From NCBI RefSeq assembly GCF_003576645.1, contig NC_044916.1, positions 34,215,466 to 34,279,465 of the forward strand: a stretch of 64,000 nt of DNA, written 5' to 3'. The first letter of the stretch is position 1; the number at the start of each line of letters is the position of its first letter. The notes beneath the pieces are model-generated. The model was given only the letters and a program-made list of their open reading frames with translations, was not told where the DNA came from and searched no databases. Positions 24,194-36,900 of this stretch are shown piece after piece. The position numbers and the translations under genes were made by a program. This DNA is from Ipomoea triloba. Taxonomy: Eukaryota; Streptophyta; Magnoliopsida; Solanales; Convolvulaceae.

Positions 24194-24578
24194 TGACAGT
24201 AATAATGGGTTACCGGTATGTATTTGAGTATTATTGAGTGTTATCAAGTATTTGAATACAGTATTGAGTGCAGTGCTCAGTGTACAAAATGAGTTGAGTG
24301 TTGTTTTGTCTAACTTCAAGCGTCGTCCCTACAAGTGTTTTTTGTGAGCCTTTTATTTTGTTCAGCTCAGTAATGGAGCATTAAGGCTGCTGAACGTTGG
24401 TCATCAATGCTGTCAATGCTGAGGAGCTGAACGTTGGTCATCAATGCTGAGGAGTTGGACCGTTGCGCATTGATGCTGAGGAGTGAGGTGTTGAATGGTT
24501 GGTTGAACGTCCATTGCCTTGCCTCTGGGTCTTGCCAGTGGTTCCGGGTCAGGTGCTGCTAGCCTGATTACTCTGTCA
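24194..24578 (-). repeat. Right LTR (5' LTR in element orientation)
   Basis: 385 bp, TGACAG...CTGTCA, matching the left LTR with a few base changes (for example gagttgagtg for gcgttgagtg) and without the extra 41 bp. Confidence 0.85.
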
Positions 24579-24585
24579 ACTGCGA

Positions 24586-24835
24586 TTAAAACTGTCCACA
24601 AAAAATTCACATAATACAATTCTATGATTGATGACTCCTCTTAACAATAGCTACTATTAGAATTGTCTACACAATTATTGTACAACTTTTTCACACAATA
24701 CAATTCTATGATTGACGCTATTAGAATTGTCCACAAAATTATTGTCCAAAATTTTCACATAATACAATTATATGATTGATGACCCCTCTTGAGTCTTGAC
24801 AATAGCTGTTATTAGAATTGTCCACTTATATAAAT
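24586..24835. repeat. Diverged tandem repeat, about 100-bp unit
   Basis: Phrases 'attagaattgtccacaaaat' and 'cataatacaattctatgatt' recur about three times with changes, directly beyond the LTR element. Confidence 0.65.
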
Positions 24836-25013
24836 TAATTTCCAGATAATACAATTCTTGAAAACAAGTGCACAGATATTTTGGGGGCCGAACTCAATGT
24901 GTAATTGACTTTGAAGACTAATTATGAGGCCTAGTTTTATTTTAGAGTTTATTTTAAATTTGATTTTTTTGTTGTGAATTTTTTATTTGTTTCACTTTTA
25001 GTATTTTTAAAAG

Positions 25014-25014
<1 letters not shown>

Positions 25015-25091
<77 letters not shown>
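25015..25091. repeat. (TTA)n microsatellite
   Basis: Uninterrupted run of about 25 units between the LTR element and locus B. Confidence 0.95.
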
Positions 25092-25472
25092 GTATTTACA
25101 AATATGGTTAATAATGTAGAATAATCTGTCAATTTTTTTTATAAAAAAATTTAAATTATATTTTGACTTTACAATCTATGAAAGTAGTTTTATGTGTTTT
25201 GTTGGTTTAAAATTTATTTATGGACACAAATATAATAATACCCTAGTTAACTACTTGTACTTATTTGTGCGATAGGAAATGGAAAAGCAACAATATATGT
25301 TTTTTTTGATATATAATAGGGTAGAACACAACTTATGCAACTGGAACATTCACCTTCAATAAATTTGACGAACAAATAGAAAACATCTTTCCATTTCATA
25401 GTACTTAGCAATTTTCTTGATTATATATACACACACACAGACATAGTATGCAAATTAAGATTAATGTTGTAC

Positions 25473-28400
25473 TCAGTGAGTGGGAAATTCAAGACCAAAC
25501 AATTGGCAAAGCGTGATATAAGGGAACAAGTCCGAAGGCTGCATTTTCTTGGACAGCAATGCAGAAACTTGGAACATGGTTGGTCGAGATCCTGGATTGA
25601 AATTCAGACATGAAAATGCTATCTTTGCAATCAACACCAATTCTTCCGCTTCATGCTTCCCAGGACTTGAAGGTCGAGGGTCCAACACCTCTTTCAAAAC
25701 AAGGTTTTGGGTTTCAGACAACGAAGATGATGAAATGGATGCAACAAGGTCACCTGGATGTCGTCCCATAATCACTTCTAAAGCTATCACTCCAAAACTG
25801 AACACATCACACTTTTCATTCACCTCCATTGTGTAAGCAAACTCTACAAATAAAATCAAAACAGGAATAAAAAAAAAAAGGTCTTTAATAACATTAGAGA
25901 AACCCCAGTTAAGTTCATCAGATTTTTTACTTGATAACTAAAATGTTATAAGTTTGACTCCTCGAGGGATTGGCCTATATATTGGCCTTATTGATTTGAG
26001 TCGATCAATTATTTACAATCTAGGTTGGCTCTACCTCTATGTGGCATGACAACGACTAGAGTCGCAAGGCAGAGTTTACCCAATGCACACTGTACTCTTG
26101 GGTAGTGGCTGCAGGTTTCCCTCGGCACTCAAATAACTAAAAAGATTAGTATAATAAATACCTGGAGCAGTATAGCCAAATGTTCCAGCAAACGAAGTCC
26201 AATTCGATGAATTGGAATTCAAGAGTCTAGCCGTGCCAAAATCAGATATATGAGCCTCATATTCATGGTCAAAAAGAATATTCTTGCTGGATATGTCTCG
26301 GTGAACAATGGTAGGGAAACTACCATGGTGCATGTATGATAATGTTTTCGCCACAGCTTTAACAACATTCACCCGCTTAATCCAATCCAATTCTATTGAT
26401 TTTTCATCATGGCTCAATACTTGCGCTAGGCTTCCACCTTTTAGGTACTCATAAACTAGGAACGAATGTCGCACATGAGAGCAAAAACCATACAACCTAA
26501 CAACATTCCGATGCCTCACCTCACTTAAAGTACGAATCTCATTTGAAAAACTTTTGAAGTCCCGAGACTCATCTCCTTGTATGGATTCATTTAACTTTTT
26601 TACAGCAAAAACCTCACCATTGGATAACTCAGCTCGAAATACACTTCCCGATCCTCCCACTCCAATGCAGTATCTTGAATCAAAGTTGTCTGTTGCTTCT
26701 ACTATGCTTTCATATGCAATATTCCCATCAAAGTTCAATATTGTGAACAAATTTTCTCTGGATGCCCTTGGCATTTCTTTGATGCACCTTCTTAGTGGAA
26801 TCAACCATATGACAACAACCATCCCAACAACACCAACAACTCCAATCGGTATCACTATGATTAAGACCAAAGTTGTTGTTTTGTGACCTTGATCTGTCTT
26901 CTTTTCAGGAGATCCAGAAGAACATGGCTTCAAACCAGCAATGTTGCCACACAAACCTTTGTTGTTTCTTAAGGATTCAAATGTAGCATTTTCAAATGCT
27001 TTGTTGTCTGGGAGCGTTCCTTCCAACTCATTATAGGATACATCAATGGAAACCAAACCTAAGCATTGAGCCATGCTTGATGGGATGGAGCCTGACAACT
27101 TATTGTGTGAAACATTCAGGCTTTGTAAGGATATTAATCCTCCAAACTGTTGTGGTAGCTTGCCGGTTAGCATGTTTTGACTGAGATCTAGAGTTTGTAG
27201 GAACTGCAAGCTTCCTATATCATAAGGAATCCTACCATCAAACATATTTTGACTGAAATTCAAGATAGTTAACTTTTGGCAACTTCTTAAGCCCTCTGGA
27301 ATGAAACCAATAAACCTATTTGCAGCCAAGTTCAATTCTGTGAGCAAAGACAGTTCCCCAATTCCTAATGTTATGTTGCCGGACAAGTTGTTGCCATCCA
27401 ACTTTAAAACACCCAAGGAATGTAGAGTACTAAAACTCTTTGGAATGTTACCAACAAGTCGATTGGAGGAGAGATCAAGAAATTCTAGATGGGATGCATT
27501 TGCAAGTTCAGGTGGGATTTTCCCAGAAATTCTATTTCTAGAAATCTTCAAAGCTACGAGCTCTGAACAAAGACCCCAGTTTGAAGATAGTTGGCCATGG
27601 AAGTTATTCGAACTCAAATCAATGTAATTTAGGTTTGGATATATTCCAAAATCTTCGGATATGTCTCCGGAGAGTTTGTTATATTCAAGCCTAACTCTGT
27701 GAAGGGTTGTGCAGTTTTTTATGCCTTTGGGAATGTTTCCACTAAAGTTGTTGTACACTACTGAGAAATATGTTAGTGACTTCCCAAGGCATAAATTCTC
27801 TGGTAAAGGACCTGAGAAATGATTAGCACCTATTTGAAAAAGAATGAGTTTTGCACTAATATTATTTAGTTCGGAAGGAAGGCGACCACTAAGTTGATTG
27901 AAAAATATAGTAAACCAGTTTAATCTTGTCAAGTTTTTGATCGAAGTGGGTATTTGGCCAAACAAATAATTTACGGACAAATCTAAATCGACAAGGGAGG
28001 ATAACAATCCAATTTCTTCGGGAATATGACCAACAAGTTTATTATAATAGAGAAAAATGGTTTCTAAATTTGTCAGACCTCCTAAAGAGATAGGAATTTG
28101 ACCAGTTAGGTTATTAGAAAATAAGGACAAATACCTCAAATTCGACAAATTTCCAATGGTAGCAGGAATGCTACCAGAGAGCCCATTTTTATTGAGATCC
28201 AACATCTTTAAATTTTTCAAATTTCCAATTGAAGTAGGGATTTGACCAATGAGATTATTAGAACTCATATCCAAACTAATAAGGGACGTCAATAAACCAA
28301 TTTCTTGAGGAATGCGACCTGAAAGTTAATTTGTATGGAGTTTATTAGTATCATTAAATTTTGCAAGTTCGCTATTGAAATAGGAATTTCACCCGCTAGG

Positions 28401-28929
28401 TTGTTCGAGTTCAATTCCAAATTTACTAGCTAGCGAATTTAATTATCCAATCTCATGAGAAATTGGACTAGAAAACCAATTTCTATAGAGATGAATAGTT
28501 GTTAGATTATGAAAGTGGAGCATATCTTTAATGAAAGAAATGCTACCATTGAGAGAATTTTTAAAAAGATCAATAATTTGCAAATGGAATGTACAAGGAC
28601 GAAAAATTCAAATCTTGAAGAGTACCTTTTAAACCGTAACCAGAAAGATTCATACTTGTAACACTCCCATCTCTATTACAAGTAACTCCAATCCATTTGC
28701 ATGAATTATTACCAACCCACGATGAAAGCACTTTTTGGCTTTTGCTATCAAGACTGGACTTCCAAGTTAAAAGAGCACCTACTTCATTTCTTACTTGCAA
28801 ATTATTTGCAGGCAAAAATGGATTTGTGTTTGTAGTATTGGGAATAGGGGAAGAAGAAGAAGAAAGATGAAGGGATAGGAGGTGTTCAATAGTAAGCAGC
28901 AATAATAGTTTATATGCAAGCATTCTCAT
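25473..28929 (-). pseudogene. Locus B: MIK2-like LRR receptor kinase pseudogene
   Basis: Same architecture as locus C. Exon 1 runs from the ATG at 28929 to 26162, exon 2 from 25843 to 25473; the 318-nt intron carries an insertion shared with locus F. The start at 28929 (MRMLAYKLLLLL) is chosen because a TATA-like box lies at 28988-28999, so the upstream ATG at 28986 is not in the mRNA. Lesions: a 4-nt insertion near 28596 that shifts the frame after LQDLNFSSL, a CTAG duplication near 28425, and a further shift with an in-frame TAA near 28326. From 28292 to the intron the frame is open and holds LRRs, membrane helix and kinase with [22 protein letters not shown] and SDFGTAR. The kinase sequence is well kept, so inactivation is probably recent. 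Confidence 0.85.
25928..26160. mobile_element. Insertion in locus B intron, shared with locus F
   Basis: About 230 bp with a B-box-like GTTTGACTCCT and repeated 'gagtcg' phrases, resembling a diverged tRNA-derived SINE. A related copy lies at about 62100-62310 in the locus F intron and is absent from the short introns of C, D and E. Confidence 0.5.
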
Positions 28930-29845
28930 TGTGATACACGAGTAAGTGTGTTTACTAGGTGCATGCAGAAGGAACAAGGAAGCCAAGATATATAAATAGA
29001 TAATCTGTAGTCGGGGATGAATACATATTGCATAATATTTTATTTAAGTAAAATATTTGACAAAAAATATTAGTCTAGATAATATTTTTTTAATAAGTTT
29101 AAAAAAAAACAGAGATCTAAATGATATAATAATAAAGTAAATTTCAGTTGGCTAAATACTTTCATTGACTAATTGTCGGCCACTACGCCCATATTATCGG
29201 AATGATTAGCTAGCAGCATCCCAATGTATGATATTATGTTTGTCAGATTTACTGGGCAAATTATTATTTGAACTATGATGTACACTATGGTGACAACCTG
29301 GGCATCAATCTCAAGTGTTATCCTTCACCAACCTTTCCTCTTTATTCAACTTAGCGCTTCCCGTGCTCACAGTAAACAAACCTTCCACACACTTAATGGC
29401 AACCCTTCATGAGTTCGCACCACCCACCCAAAACATGTTCTCCGGTTTTCAACATTTTCCAAAAAAAAAAAAAATGTAGTTATTTTTATTATAATATGAG
29501 TTACAAGTTATTATAATGATTATTACGGAGTAATAACTATTATTGTTTTATATTTTAATTTATAAGTTAAATACCTTGTGTATTGATGATATCATTGTTA
29601 CTTTTCATAAAGAATGTCTTAGTTTTGAGTTGAAAATTTTAATTTGAAAAATTATTTTTATAATAATTAAGTATAATCTGTCACTTTTTTATTTTTATTC
29701 CCTTTTAGATCTACGTGGAGAAATTTAAATAAATAAAATGGTAACAATAATTAAGGAAAAAAAAAAAAGAAGTTAGCGGCTGATTGGCTATCACCATCTC
29801 ATGCTAGGAATGGAATGAAAGTCGTGAATCAATAATCTGTTATGA

Positions 29846-30035
29846 TGGCCAAAGACCTTGTGGTCTAGTACGTGGCACCCGGTGTCCCGAAAAACACTCT
29901 CACATGGATGATGGATGATGGGAGTGGGTTCGAGTCTCAGTGGAGGCAACTGTTGACTCTTTGTGCTTTAGTAGGTTGATAAAGTAGTATGAACAGATAC
30001 TACATTGTAACAGAGTCAGTAGCACTAAAAAAAAT
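29846..30035 (+). mobile_element. tRNA-derived SINE
   Basis: Contains an A-box-like TGGTCTAGTACGTGG (29860-29874) and a B box GGTTCGAGTCTC (29927-29938), the internal RNA polymerase III promoter of tRNA-derived SINEs, followed by a body and an A-rich end (cactaaaaaaaata). Its 3' part recurs at 17681, 30734 (inverted) and 61950. No target duplication was identified. Confidence 0.7.
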
Positions 30036-30525
30036 ATAAGGGAAATGTTTTCTTAGCTCATCCTAGTATGATAATTTTGTCTTCACTATACTTTTTTATT
30101 ATAATATTATTATTATTGTGTAGGGCTATATTATTTGTCTTTATACTCATTATTATTCCTTACAATTCAAAATCCAACCAAACAATGAAATCAAAATTTT
30201 TAGTAATTTCTTTTTCACCAACCAAACAATGTAATTAATTTGTCCGGTAATTTATTTTTCATGGAATTGATACCAACCAAACAATGTAATTAATTTTTCA
30301 AGTAATTTATTTTTCATGGAATTTTAATTCAATTCCTACTCAAATATTTTTTTACGAAGATGAAGGAGGAGCTGAGGAGGGTGGTTTGGCAAACGTTTTT
30401 TATTTTTTATCTTATTTTTTTAAAGGTTAATTTAAAAATTTATTACGTAATTTTTAAAATAAAAATTAAATAAACTAGCCAGTCTTCAGTGATTTCGCCA
30501 TAAATTTGGTCCAAAAAATTTTAAC

Positions 30526-30690
30526 GGCAGGACCAAATGTATGTGATACAGATTGAATAGTCATGCACCTAATTTGAAAATGTTAATAGTCAAAGACCAA
30601 ATGTGATACAAATTGAATAGTCATGCAACTAATTGAAAAATTTTAATAGTCAAGGACCAAATTTGATACATATATTAACTTCATGCATAT
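30526..30690. repeat. Imperfect tandem repeat, about 60-bp unit
   Basis: The phrase 'gaccaaatgtgatacaaatt' plus 'gaatagtcatgca' occurs at about 30532 and 30595 with a third partial copy near 30655. Confidence 0.65.
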
Positions 30691-30733
30691 ATTATAGTTG
30701 AGGGACTAAAAATGACATTTTCTCATTAGAGGA

Positions 30734-30834
30734 TTTTTTTTTCTTTTGAGTACTATTAACTCTATTACAATGCAGTATCTGTTCATAAGAGTGCAACTGA
30801 GTGCAATTAAACCACAAGGCTTTCACCATTACAG
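30734..30834 (-). mobile_element. SINE 3' fragment, inverted
   Basis: On the minus strand this reads 'gaacagatactgcattgtaa' and 'tagtactcaaaag' plus an A-rich tail, the same 3' end as the SINE at 29846-30035. The B box is missing. Confidence 0.5.
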
Positions 30835-32309
30835 GATATAATAATAAAGTAAATTTTATTAGTTTCTTTGACTAATTGCTGGCCACTACGCCCACAAAAC
30901 CGGAATGATTAGCTAGTAGCATCTCAATGTATCATTTTAGGTTTGTTAGATTTATTGCATAGCTGTATGTCTATTACTTTCTTTGACTTTGATATTTCTA
31001 TTACATTATTATTATATTATTATATCAACTGGAAAAAAAAAAAAAAAACGCATGACCATACCATTCCAATATAATTGGTCATATAAAGAGCTTGAACACC
31101 ATCGGGTTGAACAAAAGATTAATTGCAAAATACAAAGGCTCAGTTATAAAGAATACCACAGAGAAGTGATACAACTGTATTTCTTATAGGTATGATAGAA
31201 AAGACGAAGAGTGAGATCCACATGATCTGAAGAGCGAGGAATAAACTCCCTAAAATTTAGGAATTAAAAAAGTTGAATGTGTCTTGGAATATATGTGAGA
31301 ACGTATTTAGGAGTTATAAAGTAGATTATCTAATCCAGTTAAAATATGGGTCTAGCTGAACTTGGACAAATAATAAAAATATAGGTCTAATTTGGCCAAT
31401 CATCCGAAATAATAATATATTTTTTTTCAATTTTTTTAGTTTCATTTATTAATGTTTGATTAAAATATGATTTGGGTTAGGCCTAACCTAAGAATAAAAT
31501 ATTGGGCCAACCCATAAACCAAAAACTCTTTAAAAAATAAGTATGTTCTTCAACTTTTAGTTAAAAACTATTACATTTATCAGTTCCTAATTAAATATGA
31601 GTCGAGCTAGTATGAGCCAAACAATGAAAGCATTGTCCGGAACCAGCCCACCTACCAATAAAAAAGTACTATTTCCATCTCATATTGTGCATCGAGTTCC
31701 GTTAACGAGGTCTGATTGAAGTTATTTACAATTTAATTTTTCATAATATTAAGTTTAAAATCAATATGTAAAATTTATATATTTAGAAACTAAGTTAAAA
31801 AGTACTATTAAACACACAAAAAATCAAAAAAAAAATATAAGAAATTAATAATGAAAATAAACAAAAAACAAGAAGAAGAAAGAATTGACTTGACCAATGA
31901 ATAGTAAGAAGGACAGATAAAATGAGTCAGAATGAATAAATTTTTTATTCAATTTCTTTAGTTCAAAATTATTATATTTATGTATTTTTTATAATAAGTT
32001 ACAAGTTATAATTTATTTATTTACATCTTTTTATTATAATTATTATTAATAGCTATAAATATTATATATTTTAATTTTTAAGGCAAATACCTTGTGGTTC
32101 ATGATATCATTGTTAATTTCAATAAAAAGATCATAGTTTCGAGTTGATCTAATTATGGTTAGCATAATTGTTGTCTAAGGACTAGGTTAGGGACTTAGGG
32201 TATACTAAAGATATTTTAACTTATTATTTTATGTTAATATAAATAATAATTATTATCATAGTTAAAAATAAATAATATTTTATAAGAAATAACTTTGCAG
32301 CAGATTTTT

Positions 32310-32596
32310 GGCCTTGTTTGGTAAATAATCAGTTTATCAGCCAATTTTAGTTTATTTGGCCACTATTAGTTGTTTGGTTAATAAGCATTTTGTAACTCCA
32401 AAATACTAAAATTGAAAAGGCTAATCAAAGCAGCATTTTCAATTAGCTTTTTGAGAAGAAATTATACCAAACAACTATTAGCTAACAGCTAATTTACCAA
32501 CTAACTTTCTACAATCAGCTAATGTTATCAACAAATCATACCTTCTAACCCAAACAGCTAACCCAATCAGCTAATAGCCATTTACCAAACAGGGCC
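32310..32596. mobile_element. MITE with GGCCYTGTTTGGTAAAT inverted repeats
   Basis: The 287-bp segment begins GGCCTTGTTTGGTAAAT and ends ATTTACCAAACAGGGCC, near-perfect terminal inverted repeats of 17 bp, with inner subterminal 'cagctaa/ttagctg' motifs. It has no coding capacity. The flanks show only TTT on both sides, too little to decide between PIF/Harbinger-like and hAT-like origin. Confidence 0.75.
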
Positions 32597-32813
32597 TTTG
32601 TCTATATTTTAAAAAATGCAAATAATTTTTTTTTTCTAACTTTCAAGTTTCAACCTTTTTTTTTTCCAATATTTAATCAAATGTCAATAATGATTACATT
32701 TTTTAAAAAAGAATTATTTTCGTATTTTCAAACAAAGGTTAAGACTTCAGCGTGCTACGACCGCCCATCTACTATCTTAATAACATTTCAACTACCTCGA
32801 GACATAAATTTAA

Positions 32814-33534
32814 GGGAAAAGATACAAATAGGCCATTGAATTATTTGGGGATAGCAATTAAGCTATCGAACTCTAATAAGCTCCAAATTCGTCCATGAAC
32901 CTGTAGAAAAAGAGCCATTAACCTTTTTAACAGGTTACCAACATGTTTTTGCTGATTAGGATGCCATTGGAATGCCACGTGGATTTTATATTCTATATTT
33001 TTATTATTATTATTTTCCTACTAAGCATTTGACCCAAAAAAATAAATAAATAAATAAAGGATTTGAACCTCAACTATAGCTTCTTTATTTAATTTTACGC
33101 TTTTTCTCTCTTTCGCAATTGTTTGTGGTATTTGTGATATTGTCGAAATTTTCTTTATCATCCTTATTACCTTCATGTTCATAATTTTCTTATTCAAAAA
33201 TATCACAAATACCACAAACAATCGCGAAAGAGAGAAAAAGCGTAAAATTAAATAAAGAAGCTATAGTTGAAGGTCAAATCCTTAGTTTTTTGTTTTTTGT
33301 TTTTTTTTTTGTTTTTTTTTTGGGTCAAATGCTTAGTAGGAAAATAATAATAATAAAAATATAAAATAAAAAATCCACTTGGCATCCCAATCAGCAAAAA
33401 CCTGCTAGTAACATGTTAAAAAGGCTAATTGCTCTTTTTTTTTACAGGTTCATGGATGAATTTGGAGCTTATTGGAGTTCGATGACTTAATTGCTATCCC
33501 CAAATAGTTCAATGACCTATTTGTACCTTTTCCC
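32814..33534. mobile_element. Foldback (long-TIR) element, Mutator-like
   Basis: A 721-bp segment made of two inverted arms of about 330 bp around a centre near 33175. The ends are GGGAAAAGATACAAATAGG and its inverse CCTATTTGTACCTTTTCCC; inner arm phrases such as 'aataccacaaacaatcgcga' are also mirrored. TAAATTTAA flanks it on both sides (32805-32813 and 33535-33543), as a 9-bp target duplication would. A 9-bp duplication with long inverted arms beginning in G fits a Mutator-like non-autonomous element. Caution: TAAATTTA is itself a palindrome, so the flank could be a continuation of the arms. Confidence 0.8.
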
Positions 33535-33990
33535 TAAATTTAATTTGTCCACTAATTTTTAAAATTAAATTTTTAAGGAAAAAAAGGTCAAAAGCCATCG
33601 AACTTTACCTAAAAAGTCAATTAGGCCCCAAACATTTTAAAGTAGCAATTAAACCACACAGTTGTGTGAATCATGCACATGGTACATTATTTTTTATCAT
33701 AAGATACATTATTTTCTATGCATAAGATATATTATCTTATATTCTTATTCATAGCGTTGGTTAATTCTTTGAATGTGTACTCAATATATATAGTATGAAA
33801 ACAGCTTGAGGGTTTATTATTTATATGTACCCTCCATATAAGCAATCTTCTTGATTTCATACAAGAGTAGACAAATGATAAAACAATGATTACAAATTAA
33901 GAAGATGAGAAATTGATCATTATTATTCTTAGAAAACCAAGAATACAAACAAAAGGATACATAATATGCAAATGAAGATTAATGTTGTAC

Positions 33991-36900
33991 TCAGACAGTG
34001 GGAAATTCAAGACCAAACAATTGGCAAAGTGTGATATGAATGAACAAGTCCGAAGGCTGCATTTTCTTGGACAATAATGCAGAAACTTGGAACATAGTTG
34101 GCCGAGATCTTGGATTGAAATTCAGACACGAAAATGCTATTTTTGCAATCAACACCAATTCTTCAGCTTCATGTTTCCCAGGACTTGAAGGTCGAGGGTC
34201 CAACACCTCCTTCAAAACAAGGTTTTGGTTTTCAGATAATGAAGACGATGAAATGGATGCTACAATGTCACCTGGATGTCGTCCCATAATCACTTCTAAA
34301 ACTACCACTCCAAAACTGAACACATCACACTTTTCGTTCACTTCCATTGTATAAGCAAACTCTATAAACAAAATCAAAACAATCATAAACAATTGTGTCT
34401 GTAACTCTGTATGTAGTTTAAATAATTAAAAAGATCAATTAGTACAATACATACCTGGAGCAGCGTAGCCAAATGTTCCAGCAAACGAAGTCCAGTTTGA
34501 TGAATTTGAATTCAAGAGTTTAGCCGTGCCAAAATCAGATATATGAGCCTCATATTCATGGTTAAAAAGAATATTCTTGCTAGATATGTCTCGGTGAGCA
34601 ATAGTAGGAAAACAACCATGGTGCATGTATGATAATGCTTTTGCCAAAGCTTTAACAACATTCACCCTCTTAATCCAATCCAATTCTTTTGATTTTTCAT
34701 CATGGCTCAATACTTGCGCTAGGCTTCCACCTTCTAAGTACTCATACACTAGGAACGAATGTCGCACATGAGAGCAAAAACCATACAGCCTAACCACATT
34801 CCGATGCCTCACCTCACTTAAAGTACGAATCTCATTTGAAAAACTTTTGAAGTCTCGAGACTCATCTCCTTGTTTTAACTTTTTTACAGCAAAAACCTCA
34901 CCATTGGATAACTCAGCTCGAAATACGCTTCCAGATCCTCCCACTCCAATGCAGTATCTTGAGTCAAAGTTGTCTGTTGCTTCAACTATGCTTTCATATG
35001 CAATATTCCCATCAAAGTTCAATACTGTGAACAAATTTTCTCTTGACGCCCTAGGCATTTCTTTGATGCACCTTTTTAGTGGAATCAACCATATGACAAC
35101 AACCATCGCAACAACACCAATAACTCCAATCGGTATCACTATGATTAAGACCAAACTTGTTGTTTTGTGACCTTGATCTATCTTCTTTTCTGGAGATCCA
35201 GAAGAACATGGCTTCAAACCAGCAATGTTGCCACACAAACCTTTGTTGTTTCTTAAGGATTCAAATGTAGCATTTTGAAATGCTTTGTTGTTTGGGAGCA
35301 TTCCTTCCAACTCATTATAGGATACATCAATGGAAACCAAACCTAAGCATTGAGCCATGCTTGATGGGATGGAGCCTGACAACTTATTGTGTGAAACATT
35401 GAGGCTTTGTAAGGATATTAATCCTCCAAACTGTCGTGGTAGCTTGCCGGTTAGCATGTTTTGACTGAGATCAAGAGTTTGAAGGAACTGCAAGCTTCCT
35501 ATATCATAAGGAATCCTACCATCAAACATATTTTGACTGAAATTCAAGATAGTTAACTTTTGACAACTTCTTAGACCCTCTGGAATGAAACCAATGAACC
35601 TATTTGCAGCCAAGTTCAATTCTGTGAGCAAAGACAGTTCCCCAATTCCTAATGTTATGTTGCCAGACAGTTTGTTGCCATCCAACTTTAAAACACCCAA
35701 GGAATGTAGAGTACTAAAACTCTTTGGAATGTTCCCAACAAGTTGATTGGAGGAGATATCAAGAAATTCAAGATGGGATGCAGTTGCAAGTTCAGGTGGG
35801 ATTTCCCCAGAAATTCTATTTCTAGAAATCTTCAAAGCTGCTAGGTTTGAACAAAGACCCCAGTTTGAAGACAGCTGGCCATGGAAGTTATTGGAACTCA
35901 AATCAATGTAAGTTAGGTTGGGATAAATTCCAAAATCTTCAGATATGTCTCCAGAGAGTTTGTTATATTCAAGCCTAACTCTTTGAAGGGTTGTGCAGTT
36001 TTTTATGCCTTTGGGAATCTTTCCACTAAAGTTATTGTATACAACTGAGAAATGGGTAAGTGACTTGCCAAGGCATAAATTCTCTGGTAAATGACCTGAG
36101 AAATGATTAGCACCTATTTGAAAAAGAATGAGATTTGCACTAACATTATTTAGTTCTAATGGAAGGTGGCCACTGAATTGATTGAAAAATATATTAAACC
36201 AATTCAATCTTGTCAAGTTTCTTATTGAAGTAGGTACTTGGCCCGACAAATTATTTGAGGACATATCTAGTTGGACAAGGGAGGATAACAATCCAATTTC
36301 TTCGGGGATATGACCAGAAAGTTTGTTGTTTTCACGGAGAAGAATGGATTTTAAATTTTCCAAGCCTCCAAAAGAGGTAGGAATTTGACCAGTGAATTGA
36401 TTAGAACTTAAGTCTAAAAAACTCAAATTTGACAAGTTTCCAATTGTAGTAGGAATTTGCCCAATGAGATGATTTCCTGACACATCTAAATACACAAGAG
36501 ACATTAACAATCCAATTTCTTGTGGAACGCTACCAGAGAGTCCATTTTTATAGAGATACAACCTGCTTAAAATTTTCAAATTCCCTATTGAAGTTGGGAT
36601 TTGACCAATGAGATTATTTGAGTCCAATTCCAAATCAATAAGGGACGTCAATAACCCAATTTCTTGAGGAATGTGACCAGAAAAATGATTCGTGTGAAGT
36701 TGTAGAATCGTTAAATTTTGCAAGTTCCCTATAGAAATAGGAATTTGACCTGTGAGGTTGTTCGAGTCCAATTCCAAATCTACTAGCGAATTTAAATATC
36801 CAATCTCATGAGGAATTGGACCATAAAACCAATTTCTATAGAGACGCATAGTTGTTAAATTTTGAAAGTGGAGCATATCTTTAATAAAAGAAATGCTACC

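Larger units (their letters stand above)
20145..24578 (-). mobile_element. Non-autonomous LTR retroelement with 5-bp TSD
   Basis: Two long terminal repeats (20145-20570 and 24194-24578), each beginning TGACAG and ending CTGTCA, flank an interior with no gag-pol domain that I can recognise. The five bases ACTGC before the left end (20140-20144) recur right after the right end (24579-24583), a perfect target-site duplication. On the minus strand the base run after the right-hand LTR reads TTGGTGCTTTCATTGAGAGC, a plausible primer-binding site, and before the left-hand LTR reads AGGGAGTGGGGGGACTGG, a good polypurine tract, so the element points to the minus strand. The interior contains a 115-bp repeat, GC-rich hairpins and a 19-bp minisatellite. 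It would need proteins from another element to move. One internal N (21040) joins two near-copies, so the true length is uncertain. Confidence 0.85.
28930..33990. other. Long intergenic region with several small mobile elements
   Basis: No gene is supported. A promoter-type stretch occurs twice: about 29130-29260 and 30835-30990 both carry 'ggccactacgcccay' and 'ggaatgattagctag', and the second continues into 'tctttgactttgata', as upstream of loci C and D. Mobile elements are listed separately. Nothing is recognised at 31000-32300. Confidence 0.45.

Noticed and set aside
26554..26886. Plus-strand frames opposite the kinase exons (also at 34847, 42943, 44101, 62796)
   Set aside because: They recur at the same place opposite each paralogue, as expected for antisense shadows of a conserved kinase.
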